This document shows, in pieces, positions 53,790-60,619 of a DNA stretch of 64,000 nt (positions are counted from its first letter, which is position 1; each line of letters opens with the position of its first letter). Both the position numbers and the translations under genes were made by a program. This stretch comes from RHKX01 sp046330285. Its GTDB lineage: Bacteria; Actinomycetota; Thermoleophilia; Solirubrobacterales; 70-9. The stretch covers positions 89,391-153,390 of the forward strand of contig JAXLSX010000007.1 in NCBI GenBank assembly GCA_046330285.1. Reading direction: 5' to 3'. The notes under the pieces were generated by a model, which saw only the letters and a program-made list of their open reading frames with translations, did not search any database and had not been told where the DNA came from.

Positions 53790-54515
53790 GGTCCATCCAA
53801 TCCGCGAAAAGCAGCCGAATACGCCAAGGCTCTCAATCTGCGGTCCGCCGGATGGCCTGTCCGCGCGATCGCTCGCGAGGTCGGCGTCTCGCAGTCGACC
53901 GTCAGCGTCTGGGTGCGAGACGTCGTGCTCCCCGTCGGGTGTGTCGACGAGAACCGGCGACGCGGCGCCCGGGAGCGGGGCGCTGCTTGCGCCGCGCGCC
54001 ATCGATCGATCCGCGTCGCCTACCAAGAGGAAGGTCGGGCGGCCGCGCGTGAAGGTGATCCGCTGCACCTGGCCGGTTGCATGCTCTACTGGGCTGAAGG
54101 CTCGAAAGACCGGAATGCGCTCGCCTTCGCCAACTCCGATCCGGCGATGATGGAGACGTTCGTCCGGTTCCTCCGCCACTGCTTCGGACTGACGACATGT
54201 GATCTGACCTTCCGGATCAACGCCTACACGGACCTCCTGACCATTGATGAGATCGAGCTGTACTGGATGGAGCGCCTCGGCCTGAGCCGGCAGTGCGCTC
54301 GGGGTCACGTGACCGACCATTTCCCAACTTCGAGCAGCGGCCTGCGTCCACGCAAGCTGCCCTTCGGAGTCTGCACCGTCAAGGTCAAGCGCAGTACTCG
54401 CATCCTTCAGCACATCTACGGGGCGATCCAGGAGTACTCGGGGATCGACCGGCCGGAGTGGCTTGACGGGCCGCCGCGCAGGAAGAAGGCGGCCCCGGAG
54501 TCCGAGGCCGCCTAG
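53784..54515 (+). CDS. HTH protein with LAGLIDADG-like domain (homing-endonuclease-related)
   Basis: 243 aa. An N-terminal helix-turn-helix (about 21-44, AGWPVRAIAREVGVSQSTVSVWV) resembles resolvase/Xre-like DNA binding. LHLAGCMLYWAEGSKDR (95-110) with FANSDPAMMETFVRFLR and the following LFR-like segments resembles LAGLIDADG endonuclease-fold proteins, with the first acidic residue replaced by Glu in context. A Lys/Arg-rich tail ends with a TCTGKVKR-type stretch. It lies directly upstream of tRNA-Glu on the opposite strand, a common integration site. The function may be regulation or former homing. Its stop shares CTAG with argF. Confidence 0.65.
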   Translation: MFGPSNPRKAAEYAKALNLRSAGWPVRAIAREVGVSQSTVSVWVRDVVLPVGCVDENRRRGARERGAACAARHRSIRVAYQEEGRAAAREGDPLHLAGCMLYWAEGSKDRNALAFANSDPAMMETFVRFLRHCFGLTTCDLTFRINAYTDLLTIDEIELYWMERLGLSRQCARGHVTDHFPTSSSGLRPRKLPFGVCTVKVKRSTRILQHIYGAIQEYSGIDRPEWLDGPPRRKKAAPESEAA

Positions 54516-55390
54516 GCGACGAGCAGTTCGAGCAACGCCTTCTGGGCGTGGAGGCGGTTCTCCGCCTGGTCGAAGACGGCCGAGCGGGGGCCGTAGAGGA
54601 CGTCGGCGGTGATCTCCTCGCCCGGATGGGCGGGCAGGCAGTGGAGGACGATCGCGCGGTCGGACGCCTTCGCGAGGAGCTCGTCGTCGACGCGATAGGG
54701 GGCGAGCGCCTCGCGCTTGGCGGCGGCGTCGGGCTCCCCCATGCTGATCCAGACGTCGGTGTAGATCGCGTCGGCGCCGGCGACGGCCTCGGCCGGGTCG
54801 GCGATCAGCTCGGCACCGGCGTCGTCTTCGAGCTCGAGCCCCGGAGGGGAGCTGACGACGACCTCGACGCCGGCCCGCGGTCCCAGCGTCGCGAGTGAGC
54901 GGGCGACGTTGTTGCCGTCGCCGACGAAGGCGACGCGGAGCCCGTCGAGCGAGCCGAAGCGCTCGCGGAGCGTCTGCAGGTCGGCGAGCGTCTGGCACGG
55001 GTGGTGCTCGGGGGTGAGCGCGTTGACGACCGGCACCTCGGCCGCGGCGGCGAGCTCGGCGACGCGGTCGTGATCGCCGCTGCGGATGACGATCGCGTGC
55101 AGGTAGCGGGAGAGCACGCGGCCGACGTCGCCCATCGACTCGCCGCGGCTGAGCTGGAGCTCGTCGCCGCGGAGGACGATCGGCGTCCCCCCCATCTCCG
55201 CGACCCCGACCTCGAAGGAGACCCGGGTCCGGGTCGACGGCTGCTCGAAGATCAGCGCGACCGAGCGGCCGGCGAGGGCGTCGGAGCCCGCCCAGGGCCG
55301 GCCGTCCTTGAGCTCGGCGGCGCGCTCGAGCAGCGGGCCGAGGCGGTCGCCCAGCTCCTCGCCGGTGATGAAGTCGCTGGTCCCGGTCAT
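54512..55390 (-). CDS. argF: Ornithine carbamoyltransferase
   Basis: 292 aa. It makes citrulline from ornithine and carbamoyl phosphate in arginine synthesis. Carbamoyl-phosphate site STRTR (52-56) and HPCQ (130-133), a Rossmann-like FVGDGNNVA, the ornithine SMG loop in DVWISMG, and the catalytic HCLP (250-253). ATG 55390 is preceded by TAAGGT (55407-55402) 11 nt upstream and no Shine-Dalgarno. It overlaps the convergent gene by CTAG. Other arg genes are not in the window; it may work in anabolic or catabolic arginine flow. Confidence 0.95.
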   Translation of the reverse strand: MTGTSDFITGEELGDRLGPLLERAAELKDGRPWAGSDALAGRSVALIFEQPSTRTRVSFEVGVAEMGGTPIVLRGDELQLSRGESMGDVGRVLSRYLHAIVIRSGDHDRVAELAAAAEVPVVNALTPEHHPCQTLADLQTLRERFGSLDGLRVAFVGDGNNVARSLATLGPRAGVEVVVSSPPGLELEDDAGAELIADPAEAVAGADAIYTDVWISMGEPDAAAKREALAPYRVDDELLAKASDRAIVLHCLPAHPGEEITADVLYGPRSAVFDQAENRLHAQKALLELLVA

Positions 55391-55485
55391 GGAGGCGCGG
55401 CACCTTACCGAGGCCGGTGGCCCCACGGGCGGGCCGGTGCGGGCGGCGGGCGGCTGCCGCCGCGGGTATTCGGATAATCGGCTCC

Positions 55486-56340
55486 ATGGAGGTTCGCGCT
55501 CTGAGCTGGAACCTGTTCCACGGCCGCGACCACCCTCCTGAGCCTGAGCTCCTCACCTGGCGCTCGCGCCTGCTCGGGGGGACGGTGCGGGGCGATTCGC
55601 ATGCCCAGGTGAACACCGACCTCGCGGCGCAGTTCGAGTCCGTCCTCGCCGCAGCCGAGTGGGACGTCGCGCTGCTGCAGGAGTGTCCGCCGCGGTGGGC
55701 CGAGCGGCTGGCCACCGCGTGCGGCGCCGCCCCCCACCTCGTCCCGACGAGCCGCAACATCCCCGGCGCCGGCCACATCCAGGCGCTGCTCGCCGACCGC
55801 AACCCCGACCTGATCGCGTCCTGGGAGGGCGGGTCCAACCTGACGCTCGTCCGCCTCGCCGGCCCGATCGCCGAACGCCGTCACCTACGGCTGACGAGCC
55901 GGCCCGAGCGGCGGGTGATGGCCTTCTCCCGTCTTCCGTCCGGCATCTGCGTCGCCAACCTCCACGCCAGCGCCGAGCGCGAGCGAGCCGAGCGCGAGCT
56001 GATCCTCGCCGCCCGGGTAGCTCGCGAGTGGTCCGGCCCGACCCCGCTGCTGCTCGGCGGCGACTTCAACCTGCGCCCGGCCCTGAGCCCACATGTCTTC
56101 CAACGGCTCGAGGGCGAGTTCGGCCTCCGCGCGCCGACCGGCGAGCGCGTCATCGACCACCTCCTCGTCACCGGCCTCGAGATCGTCGAGCCGCCGCGTC
56201 AGTGGGCGCCCGAGCTGCGTGAGGTTCCCGACCCGACGGCCGCGGCCGACCGGGTCGCGGCGCTGCCGATCCGCCTCTCCGACCACGCGCCGGTCGCCGC
56301 CCGCTTCGCCACCCCGGCGATGCAATCCCCGGCCCAGTAG
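55486..56340 (+). CDS. Endonuclease/exonuclease/phosphatase-family hydrolase
   Basis: 284 aa. The EEP signature is present: SWNLFHGRDH (about 6-15), LLQEC (Glu in LLQEC, about 66), VANLHAS, GDFNLRPA (about 189-196) and the final SDHAPV (Asp-His, about 268-273). Metal-dependent cleavage of phosphodiesters or phosphate esters. Cytoplasmic; substrate unknown. ATG 55486 is 7 nt after GATAAT (55473-55478), no Shine-Dalgarno. Confidence 0.85.
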   Translation: MEVRALSWNLFHGRDHPPEPELLTWRSRLLGGTVRGDSHAQVNTDLAAQFESVLAAAEWDVALLQECPPRWAERLATACGAAPHLVPTSRNIPGAGHIQALLADRNPDLIASWEGGSNLTLVRLAGPIAERRHLRLTSRPERRVMAFSRLPSGICVANLHASAERERAERELILAARVAREWSGPTPLLLGGDFNLRPALSPHVFQRLEGEFGLRAPTGERVIDHLLVTGLEIVEPPRQWAPELREVPDPTAAADRVAALPIRLSDHAPVAARFATPAMQSPAQ

Positions 56341-56413
56341 TCGGTCCGGAAGCGGCCGCGGGCCGGCGGTGCGATATTTCGGGCATCCGCAAGCAGCCGA
56401 CGAAGGGATCATC

Positions 56414-57022
56414 GTGGCCACCAGCACCAGCAAGAAGAGCACCCGACGTCCGAAGGCCTCCCGCTCGGCGGAACGGCCCGACAAGAACATCGAAGCTTTC
56501 CGCGACGCCCTCGAGAAGAGCATCACGCTCCCGCGCGAGCGGATCCAGGAGGTCGTCGACGACGCCGTCAAGCGCGGCCGGATGACCCGCGACGACGCCA
56601 ACGAGCTGGTCTCCAAGCTCGTCTCCCGCGGGCGTAAGCAGTCCGAGGAGCTGGTCAAGGACCTCGAGGCACTGCTCGACCAGGCCCGCAAGCAGGTCGA
56701 GAAGAACACCGCCAAGGCCCGTAAGCGCGTCGAGAAGCAGACGACCAAGGCACGTCGACAGGTCAAGGGCACGGCCGGCAAGGTCGCCCGGCAGGCCCGC
56801 GACGCCGCCGACGAGCCGCTCGCCCGCGCCGACAGCGTCCGTCGCAAGGCCGGCGTCGGCTCCACCTTCCCGATCACCGGCTACGACGAGCTCACCGCCG
56901 CGCAGATCGGCAAACGCCTCTCCGGCCTCTCGAAGCCCGAGCTCCGCAAGGTCCGGACCTACGAGAAGAACAACAAGGCGCGCAAGAGCATCCTCGGCAA
57001 GATCGAGAAGGCGCTCGGCTGA
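56414..57022 (+). CDS. Phasin-like/Lys-rich coiled-coil protein
   Basis: 202 aa. A basic N terminus (about 1-22), then about 110 residues of heptad-rich helix (KNIEAFRDALEKSITLPRERIQEVVDD...) and a Lys/Arg-rich linker resembling histone-H1 tails. The last 55 residues (PITGYDELTAAQIGKRLSGLSKPELRKVRTYE) form a helix-turn-helix-like SAP/HeH module common in actinobacterial phasin-like proteins. It might coat storage granules or bind nucleic acid. Start GTG 56414. The RlmD/TrmA-type gene overlaps its stop. Confidence 0.6.
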   Translation: MATSTSKKSTRRPKASRSAERPDKNIEAFRDALEKSITLPRERIQEVVDDAVKRGRMTRDDANELVSKLVSRGRKQSEELVKDLEALLDQARKQVEKNTAKARKRVEKQTTKARRQVKGTAGKVARQARDAADEPLARADSVRRKAGVGSTFPITGYDELTAAQIGKRLSGLSKPELRKVRTYEKNNKARKSILGKIEKALG

Positions 57023-58377
57023 GCGCCCCGACCGCCCAGAACAGACCGAAGCGCGGCGCCGAACTCGACCTCCGGGTCGACTCGCTCGCGCAGGGCGGCC
57101 GCGGCGTCGCCCGGACGCCGGAGGGCTTCGTCGTATTCGTCGGCGGCGCCCTGCCCGGGGACCGCGTCCGGGCCCGGGTCGGCAAGTCGAAGAAGACGTG
57201 GGCCGAGGCGGCCATCGTCGAGTTGCTCGAGGCCGGCCCCGACCGGATCCCAGACACCTGCGTCCACGGCGGCGAACCCTGCCCCGGCGCCGCCTGGCAG
57301 GGCCTTCCCTACGAGCGCCAGCTCGCCGAGAAGCAGGCGCAGGTCGCCGAGGCCCTCGAGCGCCTCGGCTCGTTCACCGACATCGAGCTCGAGCCGATCG
57401 TCCCCGCCGTCGAGCAGTGGCGCTACCGCAACAAGCTCGAGTACTCGTTCGGCGCCCCCGGCCCCGACGATCCCCCGCCGGACCCGGTCCTCGGCTTCCA
57501 CGCCCGCGGCCGCTGGGATCGGATCATCGACGTCGACGACTGCCGCCTCGCCTCGAACGCCAACAACGACGCCCGTAACGCCGTCCGCGAGTGGGCGCGG
57601 ACCGAGGGTCTGCATGCCGCCGACGACTTCGGCGCCGGTGAGCTCCGCAACCTGATCGTCCGCGAGGGACGCCGGACCGGCCAGCTCCAGACGCGGCTCG
57701 TCACCGCCGCCGCCGAGATCCCCCAGCCCCCGGTCGACCTCCACACCGTCATCTCCGGCCCGAGCGGCGGCACCTCCGGCCCGACCGGCGTCCTCGGCGA
57801 GGAGTTCCTGTACGAGCGGCTCGGCGAGCTCGAGCTGCGCGTCTCGCCCGGCGCCTTCCTGCAGACGAACACCGAGACGGCCGAGCTCCTCTACGGCGTC
57901 GCCCGCGAGTTCGCCGCGCTCGGCGGCGACGAGCGGCTCTTCGACCTCTATTGCGGGATCGGGACGATCGGGCTGAGCATGGCCGCCGACGCCGGCGAGG
58001 TCTGGGGCGTCGAAAGCGTCGCGGAGGCGATCGTCGACGCCGAGGCGAACGCCGAGCTGAACGGCATCGGCAACGCCCGCTTCCGCGTCGCCGACGCCCG
58101 GCTCGGGATCAGGCCGCTCGTCGAGGAGGCGGGCAAGCCCGACGTCGTCGTCATCGACCCTCCCCGCGCAGGGCTGTCGGCCAAGATCGTCCGCCGCGTC
58201 CTCGAGTGCGAGGCCGACCGGATCGTCTACGTCTCCTGCAACCCGACGACGATGGCGCCGAACGCGCGGCAGATGGTCGACGCCGGTTATAGGCTGACCC
58301 GAGTGCGTCCCGTCGACATGTTTCCCCAGACGCCCCACATCGAGTGCGTCGCCGTCCTCGAGCGGGTGAGCTCGTGA
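57019..58377 (+). CDS. RlmD/TrmA-type RNA (uracil-C5) methyltransferase, CTG start
   Basis: 452 aa. TRAM domain (about 16-70, LDLRVDSLAQGGRGVA) followed by an SAM-binding fold (FDLYCGIGTIGLSMA) and VIDPPRAGLS. The catalytic Cys is in YVSCNPTTM (about 407), the last motif in DMFPQTPHIECV. Only two N-terminal Cys (81 and 88) remain of the four-Cys Fe-S motif. No ATG/GTG/TTG is available upstream of the TRAM domain; the CTG at 57019 overlaps the phasin-like stop (CTGA). A downstream TTG at 57223 would delete the TRAM domain. Confidence 0.88.
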   Translation: MSAPTAQNRPKRGAELDLRVDSLAQGGRGVARTPEGFVVFVGGALPGDRVRARVGKSKKTWAEAAIVELLEAGPDRIPDTCVHGGEPCPGAAWQGLPYERQLAEKQAQVAEALERLGSFTDIELEPIVPAVEQWRYRNKLEYSFGAPGPDDPPPDPVLGFHARGRWDRIIDVDDCRLASNANNDARNAVREWARTEGLHAADDFGAGELRNLIVREGRRTGQLQTRLVTAAAEIPQPPVDLHTVISGPSGGTSGPTGVLGEEFLYERLGELELRVSPGAFLQTNTETAELLYGVAREFAALGGDERLFDLYCGIGTIGLSMAADAGEVWGVESVAEAIVDAEANAELNGIGNARFRVADARLGIRPLVEEAGKPDVVVIDPPRAGLSAKIVRRVLECEADRIVYVSCNPTTMAPNARQMVDAGYRLTRVRPVDMFPQTPHIECVAVLERVSS

Positions 58378-59156
58378 GCGCGCGTGGCTTCGGCGTCGCG
58401 GCCGGGCTCGACCCGGAGGTCGCCACCCCCCTCGCGGCCCGCTGCGAAGAGCTCGGATACACGTCGATGTGGGCGAACGACCACCCCGCCGCCAGCGGCC
58501 TCGAGACCCTCGCCGCATTCGCCGAGGGGTCGGCCGCGATGCAGCTCGGAGTCGGCGTGCTCGCGATCGATCGCAACCCGCCGGCCGCGATCAACGAGAC
58601 GATCGATTCGCTCGGCCTCGACCGCTCGCGGCTGCTGATCGGCGTCGGCGCCGGCTTCTCGGAGAAGCCGCTGACCGCGATGCGCGAGATCCACGACGAG
58701 CTCCGCGACGCCATTCCCGGCGTCAAGCTCGTGCTCGCCGCCATGGGGCCGAAGATGTGCGCGCTCGCCGGCTCCTCCTACGACGGCGCCTTCTTCAACT
58801 GGGTCACCCCCGATTACGCCGCGGAGGCCCGCACCAACGTCGAGTCCGGTGCAGCCGATGCCGGCCGCCCCACCCCCCGCGTCTACGGCTACGTCCGCAC
58901 ATCGGTCGGAGCCGACGCCGAGACACGCCTCGCCAAGGAAGAGGGCTTCTACCGCGACCTCCACGACGGCTACCGCCGTCAGTTCGAGCGCCTCGGCCAG
59001 CCGCCCGGCACCGTCGGCGTGGCCGCCGAGAACCCCGACGACGCCGACGAGATGCTCAACGCCTACGAGGCCCTCGACACCGTCGTCGTCCGCGGTCTCG
59101 CCAGCGCCAAGCTGGAGGCGATGGACCGAGTGGCGACGGCAGCAGCGCCGCAGTAG
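58374..59156 (+). CDS. LLM-class flavin/F420-dependent oxidoreductase
   Basis: 260 aa. The luciferase-like barrel: RCEELGYTSMWANDHPAASG, LGVGVLAIDRNPPA, LLIGVGAGFSEKP and TPDYAAEARTNVESG. Such proteins use F420 or FMN to reduce or oxygenate substrates; the reaction here is unknown. Start GTG 58374 overlaps the methyltransferase stop (GTGA). Its stop is followed 8 nt later by the 17-mer CGGTTCGGCTCGCGCCG. Confidence 0.85.
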   Translation: MSARGFGVAAGLDPEVATPLAARCEELGYTSMWANDHPAASGLETLAAFAEGSAAMQLGVGVLAIDRNPPAAINETIDSLGLDRSRLLIGVGAGFSEKPLTAMREIHDELRDAIPGVKLVLAAMGPKMCALAGSSYDGAFFNWVTPDYAAEARTNVESGAADAGRPTPRVYGYVRTSVGADAETRLAKEEGFYRDLHDGYRRQFERLGQPPGTVGVAAENPDDADEMLNAYEALDTVVVRGLASAKLEAMDRVATAAAPQ

Positions 59157-59164
59157 GGCCAGGG

Positions 59165-59471
59165 CGGTTCGGCTCGCGCCGCGGCCGTGACGGCAGGCGG
59201 TGGTTAATTTGGCAGTGAGGGAAGGGATCGGGACGTTCGCGCCGGCCCATATCTCACGAGTGGTCGTAAAGTGCGGAATAGCCGGACAAATGGACCACTC
59301 GCGGCGACGAGTGGTACATAACCGCGAACCCGTCGCGGAAATCGACCACTCGCTGGGTTACGCCGGAGCGCACGTCCAGCCCTCCCCCTCCCCAGCCAAA
59401 CCAAAGTTGCCGGCGGTCCAAGCCCGGCGCGAGCCGAACCGCGGCCTCCAACCTCGGCGCGAGCCGGACCG
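59165..59471. repeat. Structured intergenic repeat element, copy 2: 17-mers flanking a hairpin array
   Basis: Non-coding, 322-base convergent gap. CGGTTCGGCTCGCGCCG (59165-59181) is inverted at 59425-59441, and again with one change at 59455-59471. Between lie GGCAGTGAGGG (59211-59221) and GCCAAACCAAA (59395-59405), the same boxes as in copy 1. A two-unit 51-bp tandem array has arms CGAGTGGTC/GACCACTCG (59257-59301) and CGAGTGGT/ACCACTCG (59308-59352); the second contains an inner CCGCGA/TCGCGG. The stem sequence is unrelated to that at 15.4 kb, but layout and flanks match. No gene here. Confidence 0.75.
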
Positions 59472-59478
59472 CCCCGCC

Positions 59479-59901
59479 CTACTGACTCGGCAACGGGCTG
59501 CCCGCCTTGAAGGCGAACCAGAGCCAGAAGGCCACCGTGACGATCATCGTCGTCACAACAAAGAGCCGTTCGATGCCGCCCATGGCGGAGCCGCGCCTGA
59601 TCTCCCGGGTGTCGGTCATGCCCTTCATCCACGGGGCACGGGCGCGAGGAGGGGCGCCGGGGGTCCCCTCGCGAGGGCCGAAGAGGGTCATGACTATCCC
59701 CGCCAGGTAGAGCAGGAGCACGTAGGTGAGGATGATCCCGAACAGGATCACCATCGCGACCGAGAAGTTGACGGTGCTGGCGCCCGAACTGGTCTGCAGT
59801 TGCGAGCCGATCCAGACCCAGGCCAGCGGCACGCCGAAGCCGATGAGGATCGCCGCGATGACGGTGGCGACGAAGGTGACGACTTGCTCGATCGCGCGCA
59901 T
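59479..59901 (-). CDS. Three-helix membrane protein of unknown function
   Basis: 140 aa. Three transmembrane helices (about 4-28, 45-72 and 112-132) and a basic, Pro-rich cytoplasmic-type loop (GPREGTPGAPPRARAPW). No recognised family. ATG 59901 is 9 nt after TACATT (59916-59911) with no Shine-Dalgarno. Its stop is followed 7 nt later by the variant 17-mer of the repeat element. Confidence 0.6.
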   Translation of the reverse strand: MRAIEQVVTFVATVIAAILIGFGVPLAWVWIGSQLQTSSGASTVNFSVAMVILFGIILTYVLLLYLAGIVMTLFGPREGTPGAPPRARAPWMKGMTDTREIRRGSAMGGIERLFVVTTMIVTVAFWLWFAFKAGSPLPSQ

Positions 59902-59946
59902 GGGAGGCCCAATGTAGCGGCGGGACGGCCCCGTCCGGACCGGCGC

Positions 59947-60552
59947 TCAGTAGGGCGGCAGGTCCTCGTACCACTCGCCGAGCGCCCGGAACGCCCGCCA
60001 GAACTCGCGCTTGGGACCCTCGGAGTCGAGCGAGCCGTCGATGTCGGGAGTGAAGATGACGTCGATCGTCGGCGTCAGCGCCTGGATCTCGCCCGGGATC
60101 GGTTCGACCGGCGCGGCCAGCGGGATGCTGACGTCGTTGAGGCACTCGAGCGCCTGATCGCCCATCACGACGATGCAACGGGGCTCGACGATCGCCACCT
60201 CGCGGACCAGGCGGGCGACGCAGACGGGCGAGGCCAGGGCCGGATCGGAGAGCGGGCACTTCACGCAGAGCGTCCCGTAGACGACCAGCGGATCGATGCC
60301 GAGCCGCTTCAGCGACTTCATCACCGCGGTGCCGGCGCGGCCGTAGAAGGCGACGCCCTCCTCGATCTCGGCAACGCTCGGCGCGTGCTTCAGCAGCATC
60401 ACGTCGGCCTGCGGATGGCCCGAGCCGAGCACCGGCATCAGGTTGCCCCGTGGGCACTCCTCGCAGTCCTGGAGCTCGTGCGTGAGCTGGTTCAGCTCGC
60501 GAATCGCACGCTCGAGGTACTTCTCCTTGATCTGGTCCTCGGTGATGGGCAC
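59947..60552 (-). CDS. Uracil-DNA-glycosylase-fold protein with degenerate catalytic motifs
   Basis: About 201 aa. The UDG family-4 [4Fe-4S] cysteines are kept (Cys30, Cys33, Cys99, Cys111) and the fold markers FYGRAGTAVMKSL and CVKCPL remain. However, the catalytic GEAPG loop is KHAPS (55-59), and the C-terminal HPS motif is FTPDIDG (167-173). Base excision by the known mechanism is therefore unlikely; it may bind DNA or have another activity. Start GTG 60552 was preferred; the frame opens at GTG 60600. It is followed by the glycosyltransferase-PHP gene on the same strand. Confidence 0.75.
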   Translation of the reverse strand: MPITEDQIKEKYLERAIRELNQLTHELQDCEECPRGNLMPVLGSGHPQADVMLLKHAPSVAEIEEGVAFYGRAGTAVMKSLKRLGIDPLVVYGTLCVKCPLSDPALASPVCVARLVREVAIVEPRCIVVMGDQALECLNDVSIPLAAPVEPIPGEIQALTPTIDVIFTPDIDGSLDSEGPKREFWRAFRALGEWYEDLPPY

Positions 60553-60619
60553 AGCGGGCGACTCTTTTGACGGCTCCCGTCCCTCTCCTTTCGGTTGCAC
60601 GTCGTTATGGCCCCCTGAA

